Assembly (NCBI GenBank): GCA_030673845.1
Contig: JAUTCQ010000012.1
Location: 1 to 64,000, forward strand
Direction: 5' to 3'
Length of the DNA: 64,000 bases
DNA from: Verrucomicrobiota bacterium JB022
GTDB lineage: Bacteria; Verrucomicrobiota; Verrucomicrobiia; Opitutales; Oceanipulchritudinaceae
Each line of letters opens with the position of its first letter. Within the stretch, counting starts at the first letter, position 1. The notes below the pieces were generated by a model, which was not told where the DNA came from, did no database searches, and was given only the letters and a program-made list of their open reading frames with translations. Shown piece after piece: positions 49,993-59,983 of the stretch. Both the position numbers and the translations under genes were made by a program.

Positions 49993-52683
49993 TTACTGGT
50001 CGATCGTGACGCCGAAGCTGACGATGGCCGAAGTGCCGGGAGCGAGCGTGCCCACCTCGAATTCGAGGGAGCCCTTCGCGCCGTCGGCCGGGCTGAGGCC
50101 GACCGAGCCGACGTCCGTCTGGGCGACGGCCGCACCGCCAAGGCCACCGGCATAGCTGGTGCCGACCGGCGTGGTGTCGTAGATCACGATGTTCGTCGCA
50201 TCGGCCGAGCCCGTGTTGGTCACGGTTATGCGGTAGATGATCGACTGACCCGGCAGGGCCTGCAGGTCGAGCTGCGTGTAGGCGCCATCGGCAACCCCGT
50301 TGTTGTCGGCATCGAGGGCTTGCTCCTTCACGATCGCCAAGTCACCCACGACCACGGTGGTGGTGTCGCCGTTGGAGACGACGGCGGGCGCGACGATGCT
50401 GTTGACCGTGCCCGAGGGCGTGGCGGTGATCGTCGTAATGTTCATCGCGTTGTTCGGCACGCCGAGAGGCGCGAACACCTTCACAAACAGGCGGACCTGG
50501 CTGGTGGCCGAGCCGACCTTGCCAAGCGAGGTAAACGTCGCAGCGTCGACGCTGGGCAGGCTGGAGATGATCGGGTCGCTCGCGTCGGCGATACCGTTGT
50601 TATTGGCGTCGTAGATCACGACGGAGGTCCAGCCCTTGCCGGCTTCCGTGTCGGAGAGGCCCAGCGTGATGTCGCTGGTGCCGCCGACTGCCTCGGGCAC
50701 GTTGCCGAGGTTGGTGAGCAGGTGAGAGTAGACGACCGAGCCGCCCGGGAAGACCTGGCCGGAATTGTCGCTCACGAGCGAGATTTCGCGGTAGGTGTTG
50801 ACCGTCACGGTGTTGATCAGCGTGTCGGAGGCAGCCGAAACCGGCGAGGACGCGCGGAAGGTGATGTTGTAATCACCCGGCGACTGGCCGGCAGGGACGG
50901 TCACTTCGGCCACATACTGGAAGAACTCGCCGTCGTCGACGGTCGGGGGCTGCAGCGTGCCGGAGTTGCTCACGATAGCGCCACCGGCGGAGCGGCGGAG
51001 CGCCACCGTCCAGCCAGCCGGGATGGTGCCGGCGTCGACGCTCAGGTCGTAGGTGTCCACGATCGAGCCTTCATTCTCCACCGTCAGCGGGATCACGACG
51101 GTGCGGCCCGGGTTGGTGGTAAAGTCGTCACCATCGGTCACGCCCACGCCGTCGCCGGCGCCATCGTCGGGGTCTTGACCCACGGCGGCATTGGTCAAGT
51201 CGACGGAGGGGGGGATGATCGCGGTCAGCGTGTCGGTCGCAACCGCAGTGGCGGTCGTGCCGGTATCGGAGTCGATCACGGAGCCGGTGGCACGCTTCTG
51301 GATGGAGAACGGGCCGGAGCTGGCGACGCTGGTGGGCAAGGTGGCCTGCACCACGACGGTGTAGGTGTTGCCACCGGCGAGGCGACTGTTCACGGGGCCC
51401 GTGTCCGGGATACCGTTGTTATTGCTGTCCACCATCGGCGTGTTGCCGTCTTGCTGGAAGAACTTGAACGTCGTGCCGGCCGGGAAGGTGCTGGAGGCGG
51501 TCACGAACGTCATGTCGAAGGTGTCGGTCGTGGTGCCGTTGTTGGTCAGCACGTTGCTGAACTTGACGGTGTCGCCGGGGCGCGCGTTGGCCACGGTGTC
51601 GCCCAGGAGGGCGACGGCCGGCTCGGGCAACACGTCGAAGGGCGGGCGGTTCGTATTGAACGGGCCTTCCACCGTGCCGGTGCCAGGGTTGTATTGATAC
51701 GTCGCCGTGTTGAAAATGCGCTGGGGAGCGATGTCGGTGTCGACGGAGACCTGGAAGCTGATGCTGCCGGAGAGGCCCGGGCGGATCGATTCGAGACGCA
51801 CCGTGATGGTGTCGGTCGCGAGGTCGTAGCCGTAGTCCACGCCGTTCGGGCTGGTGCCTTGGGCGCCGTCGGTATCGTCGTCGGTCAAGACGGTGGAGCC
51901 GGTGAGGCTGGAGCGACCGGTGCCCGCCACGTAGGTAAGGCCGGCCGGCAGGATGTCGATGATTTCGACGTCGGTCGCGGTCGTGTTACCGGTGTTGGTG
52001 TAAGTCAGCGTATAGGTGATGGGCGTGGTGCCCGGCTTGCCTTGGGCCGTGTCGATCGACTTGACCACGGTGACGACGGCGTCGCCCGACACGCGGATGG
52101 TGTCGGTATTGGTCGCGTTGATCGTCCCGGTGTAGGTCGAGGTGGCCGTGATCTGGAGGCTGGCGGTGTCGCCGCTGTCGGCGGTGCCGGGGACGGTGAC
52201 GCCGATGACGAGGTAGAACGACTCGCCGGCGGTCATGTCGCCCGTGCTGGTGATCGGCGAGCCGAGATCGTCCGGCTGGCCGTCCTGATTGCGGTCGGCA
52301 TAGATGCGGACGTTGGCCAGATTACCGTCGAGGTTGGTGACGTCGATGTTACCGGTCGTCAGCGTGTAGGTGTCGTTGCCGTTACCGGTGTTGGTCACCG
52401 TGTGCGGGAAGAACAACGTGCCACCGGGCGAGACGGAGCGGGTGTTGTCTTGCGTGAGCACCAAACCAGCCTGCTGGAGCACCACGGTCGTAACCGTATT
52501 GGAGGTCGCCGTGCGGGTAGTATTCGATTGGTCCGTATAGGTGGCGGAGGCCTGGTTACCAATCCGCGTCCCGACCAGCGGAGCAGCTGCCGACACCATT
52601 CCGGGTGCCAACAGGCCGAGAAGACCAAAACCGGCGAGACGAGCCCGGCTTCGGTAGAGCGAGAGAAGAATCATTTTGCTCAT
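49993..52683 (-). CDS. Secreted DUF11-repeat protein (896 aa)
   Basis: The signal peptide occupies residues 1-32 (ending VSAAAP). The first mature module (GTRIGNQASATYTDQSNTTR, LFFPHTVTNTGNGNDTYTL) is the same type that opens the 1989-residue barrel protein. About five more DUF11-type repeats follow, with INIDILPAGLTYVAGT-, TFVTASSTFPAGTTF- and NIVIYDTTPVGTSYAG-like edges; several carry Asp-rich DxNxDGQPDD or DANNNGIADASDP loops, probably calcium sites. There is no Cys in the mature part that I can see, no anchor and no sorting tail, so it is released or held by partners. Second gene of the DUF11 operon, ~100 bases after the 156-residue gene. A surface or matrix structural role is inferred. 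Confidence 0.75.
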   Translation of the reverse strand: MSKMILLSLYRSRARLAGFGLLGLLAPGMVSAAAPLVGTRIGNQASATYTDQSNTTRTATSNTVTTVVLQQAGLVLTQDNTRSVSPGGTLFFPHTVTNTGNGNDTYTLTTGNIDVTNLDGNLANVRIYADRNQDGQPDDLGSPITSTGDMTAGESFYLVIGVTVPGTADSGDTASLQITATSTYTGTINATNTDTIRVSGDAVVTVVKSIDTAQGKPGTTPITYTLTYTNTGNTTATDVEIIDILPAGLTYVAGTGRSSLTGSTVLTDDDTDGAQGTSPNGVDYGYDLATDTITVRLESIRPGLSGSISFQVSVDTDIAPQRIFNTATYQYNPGTGTVEGPFNTNRPPFDVLPEPAVALLGDTVANARPGDTVKFSNVLTNNGTTTDTFDMTFVTASSTFPAGTTFKFFQQDGNTPMVDSNNNGIPDTGPVNSRLAGGNTYTVVVQATLPTSVASSGPFSIQKRATGSVIDSDTGTTATAVATDTLTAIIPPSVDLTNAAVGQDPDDGAGDGVGVTDGDDFTTNPGRTVVIPLTVENEGSIVDTYDLSVDAGTIPAGWTVALRRSAGGAIVSNSGTLQPPTVDDGEFFQYVAEVTVPAGQSPGDYNITFRASSPVSAASDTLINTVTVNTYREISLVSDNSGQVFPGGSVVYSHLLTNLGNVPEAVGGTSDITLGLSDTEAGKGWTSVVIYDANNNGIADASDPIISSLPSVDAATFTSLGKVGSATSQVRLFVKVFAPLGVPNNAMNITTITATPSGTVNSIVAPAVVSNGDTTTVVVGDLAIVKEQALDADNNGVADGAYTQLDLQALPGQSIIYRITVTNTGSADATNIVIYDTTPVGTSYAGGLGGAAVAQTDVGSVGLSPADGAKGSLEFEVGTLAPGTSAIVSFGVTIDQ

Positions 52684-52779
52684 TGGGTTGTTGGATAAGT
52701 AATAATAAACGGTTATAATAAACCGAAGACCCCATTCGAATTAACTAAATGGGTCCATTGCAGCGTGAGAAGATCGTTA

Positions 52780-53250
52780 TTATTCAGCCGGCACGCGCAC
52801 CTTCAGCTCTGCCTGGAAGGTGGCGCCAGCCTTGAGGACGGATACCTGCCAACGGAAGGCACGGTAGGCTTCCGGCGAAGGAGAGGTGCCGTCTGCCGCT
52901 TGCACCGGGAAGGCCACGAAGCCCTGCCCGGCAATGGCTACGGCTTCAGGAGCCGGCGTCACCGAGCCGGCGACATACTCGAAGCCAGCCGGCACGGGGA
53001 TCTGGGGTTGCAGGCCGGCCAGATCGGCCTCGCCTGCGTTGGTGAACGTCGCCCGGTAGAGGATCAGATCGCCAGGAGAGGCCTCTTCGGCTTCGACTTC
53101 CTGAGTCGTCCCATCAGGAGCATCGACGAGGCGAAATGCCTTCATGACGATCTCCAACGGGTCGCCAGCCCCCTGCCCGCGCAGAGGACTGGCGGACAAA
53201 AGAGCGAGCAATAACGTGAAAGTGACAATGCAGCAGCGGAGTTTCAGCAT
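52780..53250 (-). CDS. Small secreted DUF11-like protein (156 aa)
   Basis: The signal peptide is residues 1-26 (ending LRGQG). It holds one DUF11-like beta-sandwich: ASPGDLILYRATFTNAGEAD, QIPVPAGFEYVAGSVTPAPE and a FRWQVSVLKAGATFQAELKV end strand. This is a single repeat of the kind found many times in the three larger proteins. First gene of the operon; it could be a minor subunit, a cap or a chaperone-like strand donor. It has one Cys pair only in the signal region. Confidence 0.65.
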   Translation of the reverse strand: MLKLRCCIVTFTLLLALLSASPLRGQGAGDPLEIVMKAFRLVDAPDGTTQEVEAEEASPGDLILYRATFTNAGEADLAGLQPQIPVPAGFEYVAGSVTPAPEAVAIAGQGFVAFPVQAADGTSPSPEAYRAFRWQVSVLKAGATFQAELKVRVPAE

Positions 53251-53803
53251 GACAGTAAATATTTCCCTGTGCCCTGAGTAGGGTTTTTACCATACTCCAA
53301 CGATGAACCCTATCGTCCAATGTTTTTCCCTCCATCCACTCAATCATAAGAACTCCTTATCAAAATTCCGCACGATAGTAGAGCAAACGTTTTGAATTTG
53401 GCGCGGATCTAACCTCCACTGTGCTGCTCGACTACGGATCCTCGACGCCTGGCAGCCGCAGCCAAAAGAAAAGTAACCCGTCTTCAGCGCGGCCCGCCGA
53501 AATCCAGCTTATACCAAGGGCCTAACTGTTCTAACAGCAAGCACTGCAAGTCCCAACCACTAGCGGTTTGTCAACCGATCTACGGCACTCCCAAATCTGC
53601 TGTGTGATCGTTTGCGTGCACTGCGCAGTAGACTATGCGCAGCCCTGTCGCGATCAACCTTCCGGATATACCGAAGTTTTCACCCTAGATCATCGTCTGG
53701 GGGTGAGGTTGTGCACCAAGCTATACCAAATGCTTGCCCGACTGCCGAATTGCGATCTGTACCGTGCCAAAGAGCTACCCGGACACATCCAATCGCCAAG
53801 GCG
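53251..53803. other. Intergenic region between the nifA-like gene and the DUF11 operon
   Basis: 553 bases with no recognisable gene; short open frames here lack homology and good starts. CTGCGCA and TGCGCAG at about 53620-53641 make a seven-base hairpin without a U-tract. On the minus strand TTGGAC (near 53321) followed after 17 bases by GAGTAT is a weak promoter candidate for the DUF11 operon. No clear terminator was found for the upstream activator gene. Confidence 0.3.
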
Positions 53804-55426
53804 TTACTTGTAGCGGGTCAGGTCGATGTCGTATTTCTTGACCCGCAGGCCCATTTTGCGCTCAGTCAAGCCGAGGCGGCGGGCGGCTTCGGCCATGTTG
53901 CTCTTGGTGTCCTTGAGGGCGTCGATAATCATCTCGCGCTCAACCGCCTGGATGGCTTCCTCGATTGTGGCGTGGTCGTTGGATTCGGTGGCAGACTTCT
54001 TTTGCAGGGTCGGCGGCAGGTGGTGCGCCTTGATCGACTGGCCTTTGGAGAGGAGGACGGCGCGCTCGATGCAGTTCTCCAGCTCGCGCACGTTGCCGGG
54101 CCAGAAGTAGCTGGTCAGCAGGTCGATGGCAGCCGAAGAGATGCGCATGGGGGCCACGCCCTGCCGCTCGGCGTAGCGCTCGATGAAGTGATCGGCGAGC
54201 AGCAGGATGTCGCACTTGCGCTCCCGCAGCGGGGGCACGTAAATGGGAAAGACGTTGAGCCGGTAATACAAGTCTTCCCGAAACTGGCCCTTGGCCATCA
54301 TGTCTTCGAGGTTGCGGGAGGTAGCAGCAATTACGCGCACATCGACCCGGCGGGTCTCCTGGCTGCCGACACGCTCGAATTCCTTTTCCTGGAGCACGCG
54401 CAGGAGCTTGACTTGGGTCGTGGGAGAGATGTCGCCGATTTCGTCGAGGAAGATGGTACCGCCGTCGGCCGTCTCGAAGCGCCCTTTGCGCATGGCGAGG
54501 GCTCCCGTAAAGGCTCCTTTTTCGTGGCCGAAGAGTTCGCTCTCGATAATCGAATCCGGCAGGGCCGCGCAGTTGAACTTCACGAAGGGTCTGCGGGCCC
54601 GCTTGCTCTTCTCGTGCAGGGCCTTGGCCACCAGCTCCTTACCCGTGCCGCTCTCGCCGCGGATGAGCACCGTGGTGACGCTGTGGGCAACTTGGTCGAT
54701 GTGGTAGTAGACCGTGCGCATAAGGCTCGACGATCCGATCATGCCCTTGGGCCGGAAGTCGTTGGCGATGGCTTCCTGCAGGCGCGAATTTTCCTGGCGC
54801 AGGCTTTGAATTTGCTCCGCCGTGTCCTGGCGGAGATGGGCGGCCTGGGCCACCATGGAGGCGATCATCGTCATCAGGCGCAGGTCGGCTTCCCACCCGA
54901 TGTCGGGGCTATGGCGCCGCTCGATGCTGAGCGTGCCGACGGCCTTCTCCTGATATTTGAGGGGCACGCAGAGCAGGCCCGTCTGCTGATCGAGCTGCAG
55001 AGCCTCGACCACCTTGGGCTTGTCCGTCACCTCCATCGCCCATTGGTGAAACTTGGGAATGACGACCGGCTCAAGCTTTTCGACCGCACGCTCAAGCTGG
55101 GGCTTGATCAGCCCGAGGTAGTCCTGCGGCGCGAGGTTGCGCGGCAGCCCTACTGCTTCGGCCAGGAGGAGGCCGCCGGTGTCGCGGTTGAGGAGGGCAA
55201 TCGTCCCGCGCTCCAGCCCCATAAAGTCTTGCATGCGGCGAAGGGCGGGCCGGACGATTTCGGCGAGGTCGAAGCTGTTTTCAAGCGACTGGCTGACGGC
55301 GAAGAGCAGGCCGAGCTCGAGCACTGAGCGACAGCTGACGCCCATCGAGCGATTGAGCATTTCGAGCGAAGGCCCTTCGCGGGCAAGTCTGCATCCTTCG
55401 GACTGGCAGGTATGAGCAACTGGCAT
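53804..55426 (-). CDS. nifA: NifA-like sigma-54 activator of nitrogen fixation
   Basis: A 540-residue protein with an N-terminal GAF domain (~45-195), an AAA+ sigma-54 interaction domain (~228-460: Walker A GESGTGKE at 257-264, the GAFTGA loop at 304-309 that contacts sigma-54, Walker B FLDEIGD at 326-332, and FWPGNVRELENC) and a Fis-type helix-turn-helix at the C-terminus (NMAEAARRLGLTERKMGLRV). This is the NifA layout, and it is divergent from nifH with the shared 452-base control region. The Cys-rich linker of oxygen-sensitive NifA is absent: only C452 remains of that motif. No nifL is adjacent. It should activate the nif operon with sigma-54; another nitrogen-linked enhancer-binding protein is possible but less likely. 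Confidence 0.85.
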   Translation of the reverse strand: MPVAHTCQSEGCRLAREGPSLEMLNRSMGVSCRSVLELGLLFAVSQSLENSFDLAEIVRPALRRMQDFMGLERGTIALLNRDTGGLLLAEAVGLPRNLAPQDYLGLIKPQLERAVEKLEPVVIPKFHQWAMEVTDKPKVVEALQLDQQTGLLCVPLKYQEKAVGTLSIERRHSPDIGWEADLRLMTMIASMVAQAAHLRQDTAEQIQSLRQENSRLQEAIANDFRPKGMIGSSSLMRTVYYHIDQVAHSVTTVLIRGESGTGKELVAKALHEKSKRARRPFVKFNCAALPDSIIESELFGHEKGAFTGALAMRKGRFETADGGTIFLDEIGDISPTTQVKLLRVLQEKEFERVGSQETRRVDVRVIAATSRNLEDMMAKGQFREDLYYRLNVFPIYVPPLRERKCDILLLADHFIERYAERQGVAPMRISSAAIDLLTSYFWPGNVRELENCIERAVLLSKGQSIKAHHLPPTLQKKSATESNDHATIEEAIQAVEREMIIDALKDTKSNMAEAARRLGLTERKMGLRVKKYDIDLTRYK

Positions 55427-55564
55427 TTTTGATCAGGAAAATGACTACATCTTTCCTAGCTTATCCAATGCCCAGCGCCTCACCGGCGGCGCAATAGTTG
55501 GAGACTTTCTGATGTCTATTAAGGGTGCTTGGGCGGTCGCGTTTCCTATGTCGCTCATTTTGCC

Positions 55565-55702
55565 GATCCTACGGCACAAAGACGTTACTCCCCAATCTAT
55601 AAAACCGGAGCCAACTTTTACTTTACATAAGACAATCTAATCCACCGGCATCCTACGGAAATGTAGGATTATGGACTACGCTTAACAAAAATGTAGGGAT
55701 TT
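55565..55702 (+). promoter_or_regulatory. Candidate activator-binding sites upstream of nifH
   Basis: ATCCTAC (55650-55656) and GTAGGAT (55663-55669) form a perfect 7-base dyad with a 6-base spacer. The half-site recurs as GATCCTACGGCAC near 55565 and, inverted, as ATGTAGGGAT near 55691. Overlapping the dyad is TGT-N10-ACT (55662-55677), one base from the classical NifA upstream site TGT-N10-ACA. The dyad is about 150 bases before the proposed sigma-54 promoter, a normal distance for an enhancer. It may serve both divergent genes. Confidence 0.5.
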
Positions 55703-55782
55703 GAGGCCGACAGGATGATCTCTCAGGACGTGTCAAAACGGCCTAAATTCGAAATTATCACCTTTAAACCCCTTACATATAG

Positions 55783-56754
<972 letters not shown>

Positions 56755-56782
56755 GCCTCTCCACCCCCCGGTTACTCAGTTG

Positions 56783-56810
56783 AGCGTCTCCTGCCACCGG
56801 CAGGAGCGCT
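56783..56810 (+). repeat. Stem-loop between nifH and nifD
   Basis: AGCG-T-CTCCTGCC (56783-56795) and GGCAGGAG-CGCT (56799-56810) form a 12-pair stem with one bulged T and a three-base loop. It is not followed by a U-tract. Similar stems after nifH in other diazotrophs stabilise nifH mRNA so that more Fe protein than MoFe protein is made; the same use is inferred here. Confidence 0.7.
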
Positions 56811-56843
56811 GCCCTTATCCATACTCAATCAGGAGCCTTTACC

Positions 56844-58511
56844 ATGTCAGAGCCATCGGAAGCATCTGCTGGACCTCTCGGGATCCCCGGACCGCCCGCC
56901 GCCGTCGCACGGGAGAAGATGCTGGAAATCTACCCGAAGAAGACTCAGCGCAAACGCGGCAAGCAATTGCTCGTCAACGAAACGCCTGCCACCCCGGCCG
57001 AGATCGGGGCCAACAGCCGCACTGTGCCCGGCATCGTCACCCAGCGCGGGTGTTCTTACGCCGGTTGCAAAGGGGTGGTGATTGGGCCGATCTACGACAT
57101 CCTTCACATCACCCACGGGCCCATCGGCTGCGGGTTTTACAGCTGGCTGTCGCGCCGTAACAAGACGCGGATCCGCAAGCCGGGCGAGACGGACTACCTC
57201 CAGTACTCCATGTCGACCGACATGCAGGAAAACCATATCGTCTTCGGCGGGGAAAAGCTGCTGAAGCAGGCGATCCAGGAGGCTTACGACGAGTTCAAGC
57301 CCAAGGCGATCTCCGTTTACGCCACCTGCCCGGTCGGCCTGATCGGGGACGACATCCACACGGTGTGTCGCCAGATGAAGGAGGAACTCGGCATCAACGT
57401 CTTCGGCTTCTCCTGCGAGGGCTACAAGGGCGTAAGCCAGTCCGCCGGCCACCACATTGCCAACAACGGGGTGTTCAAGCACATGATCGGTCTGGACGAC
57501 ACGCCGATCGAGGCCAAATACAAGATCAACATCCTCGGTGAATACAACATCGGCGGGGATGCCTGGGAGATCGAGCGAATCTTCGCCCTCTGCGGGATCG
57601 ACATCATCGGCACGCTCTCCGGCGGCGTCAGCTACGACGACATCTGCAACTGCCACATGGCAGACCTGAATGTCGTCATGTGCCACCGGTCGATCAACTA
57701 CATGGCCGAGATGATGGAAACGAAGTTCGGCATCCCGTGGTTCAAGGTCAACTTCATCGGCCTGGAAGGCACCAAGAAGTCGCTCCGCAAGATCGCTCAA
57801 TACTTTGGCGACAAGGAGTTGATCGACCGGGTGGAAGAAGTGATCGCCGCCGAGATGATGGAGGTGCGCCCGGTGCTGGACGATGTGCGCAAGCGCACGA
57901 CCGGCAAGAAGGCGGCCCTCTTCGTGGGTGGCAGCCGCGCCCACCACTATCAGGACCTCTTTGAAGACATGCACATGAAGGTGTTCGCCGCCGGCTACGA
58001 GTTTGCCCACCGCGACGACTACGAGGGCCGGGATGTGCTGCCCAACATCAAGATCGACGCCGATACGCGCAACATCGAAGAGATCCACGTGGAGGCCGAC
58101 CCGGAGCGCTACAACCTTCGCCAGACACAGGACCGCAAGAAGTCCCTCGAAGAGAGCGGTTTCAACTTCTCCGACTACGAGGGCATGATGCGCCAGATGA
58201 AGAAGGACACCCTGGTGATCGACGACATCTCTCACCACGAGCTGGAGCAGCTGATCGAGATGTATCACCCCGATGTCATCGGCTCGGGCATTAAGGACAA
58301 ATACGTGATCGAAAAGATGGGCGTGCCCTGCAAGCAGCTCCACTCCTACGACTACGGCGGCCCCTACGCGGGCTTCAAGGGCGCGATCAACTTCTACAAG
58401 GAGATCGATCGCATGACATCCACCAAGGTCTGGCAGCTCGCACGCGCCCCGTGGCACGTGGCCGACGATGCAGCCGCCCCCGAGGCCGCCACGGCTTCGG
58501 CCACTGCCTGA
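56844..58511 (+). CDS. nifD: Nitrogenase MoFe protein alpha chain
   Basis: The alpha subunit holds the FeMo-cofactor where N2 is reduced. In this 555-residue protein the P-cluster ligands are C70 (RGCSYAGC), C96 (HGPIGCG) and C162 (ATCPVGLIGDD); the cofactor ligands are C280 (VMCHRSINY) and H500 (LHSYDYGGPYAGF), with SQSAGHH near 200. Between DDYEGR (390-396) and TLVIDD (456-460) is an insertion of about 50 residues (NIKIDADTRNIEEI onward) typical of clostridial-type NifD. No delta-subunit gene (anfG/vnfG) lies between nifD and nifK, so this is the Mo enzyme. RBS AGGAG at 56831-56835, eight bases before the ATG. The C-terminal ~25 residues are Ala-rich and variable. Confidence 0.96.
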   Translation: MSEPSEASAGPLGIPGPPAAVAREKMLEIYPKKTQRKRGKQLLVNETPATPAEIGANSRTVPGIVTQRGCSYAGCKGVVIGPIYDILHITHGPIGCGFYSWLSRRNKTRIRKPGETDYLQYSMSTDMQENHIVFGGEKLLKQAIQEAYDEFKPKAISVYATCPVGLIGDDIHTVCRQMKEELGINVFGFSCEGYKGVSQSAGHHIANNGVFKHMIGLDDTPIEAKYKINILGEYNIGGDAWEIERIFALCGIDIIGTLSGGVSYDDICNCHMADLNVVMCHRSINYMAEMMETKFGIPWFKVNFIGLEGTKKSLRKIAQYFGDKELIDRVEEVIAAEMMEVRPVLDDVRKRTTGKKAALFVGGSRAHHYQDLFEDMHMKVFAAGYEFAHRDDYEGRDVLPNIKIDADTRNIEEIHVEADPERYNLRQTQDRKKSLEESGFNFSDYEGMMRQMKKDTLVIDDISHHELEQLIEMYHPDVIGSGIKDKYVIEKMGVPCKQLHSYDYGGPYAGFKGAINFYKEIDRMTSTKVWQLARAPWHVADDAAAPEAATASATA

Positions 58512-58537
58512 CATTTAACCGAGAGGAGCACACTCCC

Positions 58538-59899
58538 ATGTTAAACGGAACCACCGCCGAGATCCGCGAGCGCGAAGCCCTGCGGATCAACCCGGCCAAG
58601 ACTTGCCAGCCGATCGGGGCCATGTATGCCGCCCTCGGCGTCCACGGGTGCATGCCGCACTCCCACGGGTCGCAAGGCTGCTGCGCCTACCACCGCAGCC
58701 ACCTGACCCGCCAGTACAAGGAGCCCGTCGTCGCCACCACCAGCTCCTTCACCGAAGGCGCCTCGGTCTTCGGCGGCCTCGCCAACCTGACGACCGCCCT
58801 GGAGAACATCTTCACGATCTACGACCCGGAGATCGTAGCCGTCCACACCACCTGCCTTTCCGAGGTCATCGGCGACGACATCCCGCTGATCATCAAGAAG
58901 GCACGGGAAGGCGGCAAGATCCCCGAAGGCAAGACCGTCATCCACTGCAACACCCCCAGCTTTGTCGGCAGCCACGTCTCCGGCTTTGCCGCCCAATGCG
59001 CCGCTTTCGTCAGCTACCTGGCGGAATCGAGCGGGCAGACCCGGAATGTGGTCAACATCTTCCCCGGCTTTGTCGACCCTTCCGACATGCGGGAGATCAA
59101 GCGCCTCGCGCAGATGGTCGGCGTCGAATACATCATGGCGCCCGACGCCTCCGACGTGCTCGACTCGCCCTACGATGGCAAATACCACATGTATCCCGAT
59201 GGCGGCACAAAGGTGGCCGACCTGAAGGCGATGGGCGACAGCTTCCTGACGGTGGGCCTTGGGCCCCTCGCCAGCACCCCCGCCGCGGAGCTGCTGGAAA
59301 AGAAGTGCCAGGTGCCGTCCAAGGTCCTCGAATTGCCCATCGGGGTGGGCGCGACCGACGCCTACGTCGATGCCCTGCGCCTGGCCGGTGATACCGCCGT
59401 GCCGCAGGAGCTGGAGCGTGAGCGTGGCCGCCTGATCGACATGATCAGCGACATGTCGCAATACTTCCACCAGAAGAAGGTAGCCATCTTCGGCGACCCG
59501 GACCACTTGACGAGCCTCGTCGGGTTTCTGGTCGAGATCGGCATGGAGCCGACCGTGGTGATCACCGGCACGCCCGGGAAGAAGTGGGAACGCAAAATGA
59601 AGGAGATCGTCCCGAACGCCGAAGTGCGTGCCTTCAGCGACATCCACTTCCTCCACCAGTACATCAAGGCGAACCCGGTCGACCTGCTGATGGGCAATAC
59701 CTACGGCAAGCTCGTCGCCCGCGCCGAAAATGTGCCCTTCGTCCGGTTCGGTTTCCCGATCCTGGATCGCGTGGGGCACCGTGCGTTCCCCCTCGTGGGC
59801 TACGCCGGGGCCATGCGCCTGGTGGAACAGATTACGAACGCAATGTTCGACAAAAGAGACCGCGAAGACGCCGAGGAAGACCTCGAGCTGGTCCTCTGA
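58538..59899 (+). CDS. nifK: Nitrogenase MoFe protein beta chain
   Basis: The beta subunit completes the P-cluster. Start 58538 is set by GAGAGGAG at about 58521-58528; the frame is open upstream into nifD but without homology. The protein is 453 residues, about 70 fewer than Azotobacter NifK, and lacks the ~50-residue N-terminal extension, as in clostridial NifK. P-cluster ligands: C23 (KTCQPIGAM), C48 (HGSQGCCAY) and the Cys of TTCLSEVIGDD near 107. SSFTEGASVFGG and the C-terminal GFPILDRVGHRAFPLVGYAG are typical. It follows nifD by 26 bases. An unusual feature is the doubled Cys at 48-49. Confidence 0.95.
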   Translation: MLNGTTAEIREREALRINPAKTCQPIGAMYAALGVHGCMPHSHGSQGCCAYHRSHLTRQYKEPVVATTSSFTEGASVFGGLANLTTALENIFTIYDPEIVAVHTTCLSEVIGDDIPLIIKKAREGGKIPEGKTVIHCNTPSFVGSHVSGFAAQCAAFVSYLAESSGQTRNVVNIFPGFVDPSDMREIKRLAQMVGVEYIMAPDASDVLDSPYDGKYHMYPDGGTKVADLKAMGDSFLTVGLGPLASTPAAELLEKKCQVPSKVLELPIGVGATDAYVDALRLAGDTAVPQELERERGRLIDMISDMSQYFHQKKVAIFGDPDHLTSLVGFLVEIGMEPTVVITGTPGKKWERKMKEIVPNAEVRAFSDIHFLHQYIKANPVDLLMGNTYGKLVARAENVPFVRFGFPILDRVGHRAFPLVGYAGAMRLVEQITNAMFDKRDREDAEEDLELVL

Positions 59900-59917
59900 T
59901 TGCACAAGCACCGCAAC

Positions 59918-59950
59918 GCCCGGGCGTGGGATGCGTAACTGCGCCCGGGC
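59918..59950 (+). repeat. GC-rich stem-loop between nifK and the ferritin gene
   Basis: GCCCGGGCG (59918-59926) and CGCCCGGGC (59942-59950) form a nine-base perfect stem, followed by ACCTTTCTTCT. It resembles a weak terminator or attenuator and may lower transcription of the ferritin-nifENB part relative to nifHDK. Confidence 0.6.
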
Positions 59951-59983
59951 ACCTTTCTTCTCGATCTACGCAACTCTATCCCT

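Noticed and set aside
34421-52683. CRISPR or other tandem DNA repeat in the DUF11 region
   Set aside because: The similarity is at protein level between diverged beta-sandwich repeats; there are no identical short direct repeats with regular spacers.
53251-53803. Small gene or regulatory RNA between nifA and the DUF11 operon
   Set aside because: Short frames have no ribosome-binding site or similarity, and no conserved RNA fold was recognised.
56844-59899. Vanadium or iron-only nitrogenase
   Set aside because: No delta-subunit gene (anfG/vnfG) lies between nifD and nifK, nifEN and nifB are beside them, and NifD has the clostridial Mo-type insertion.
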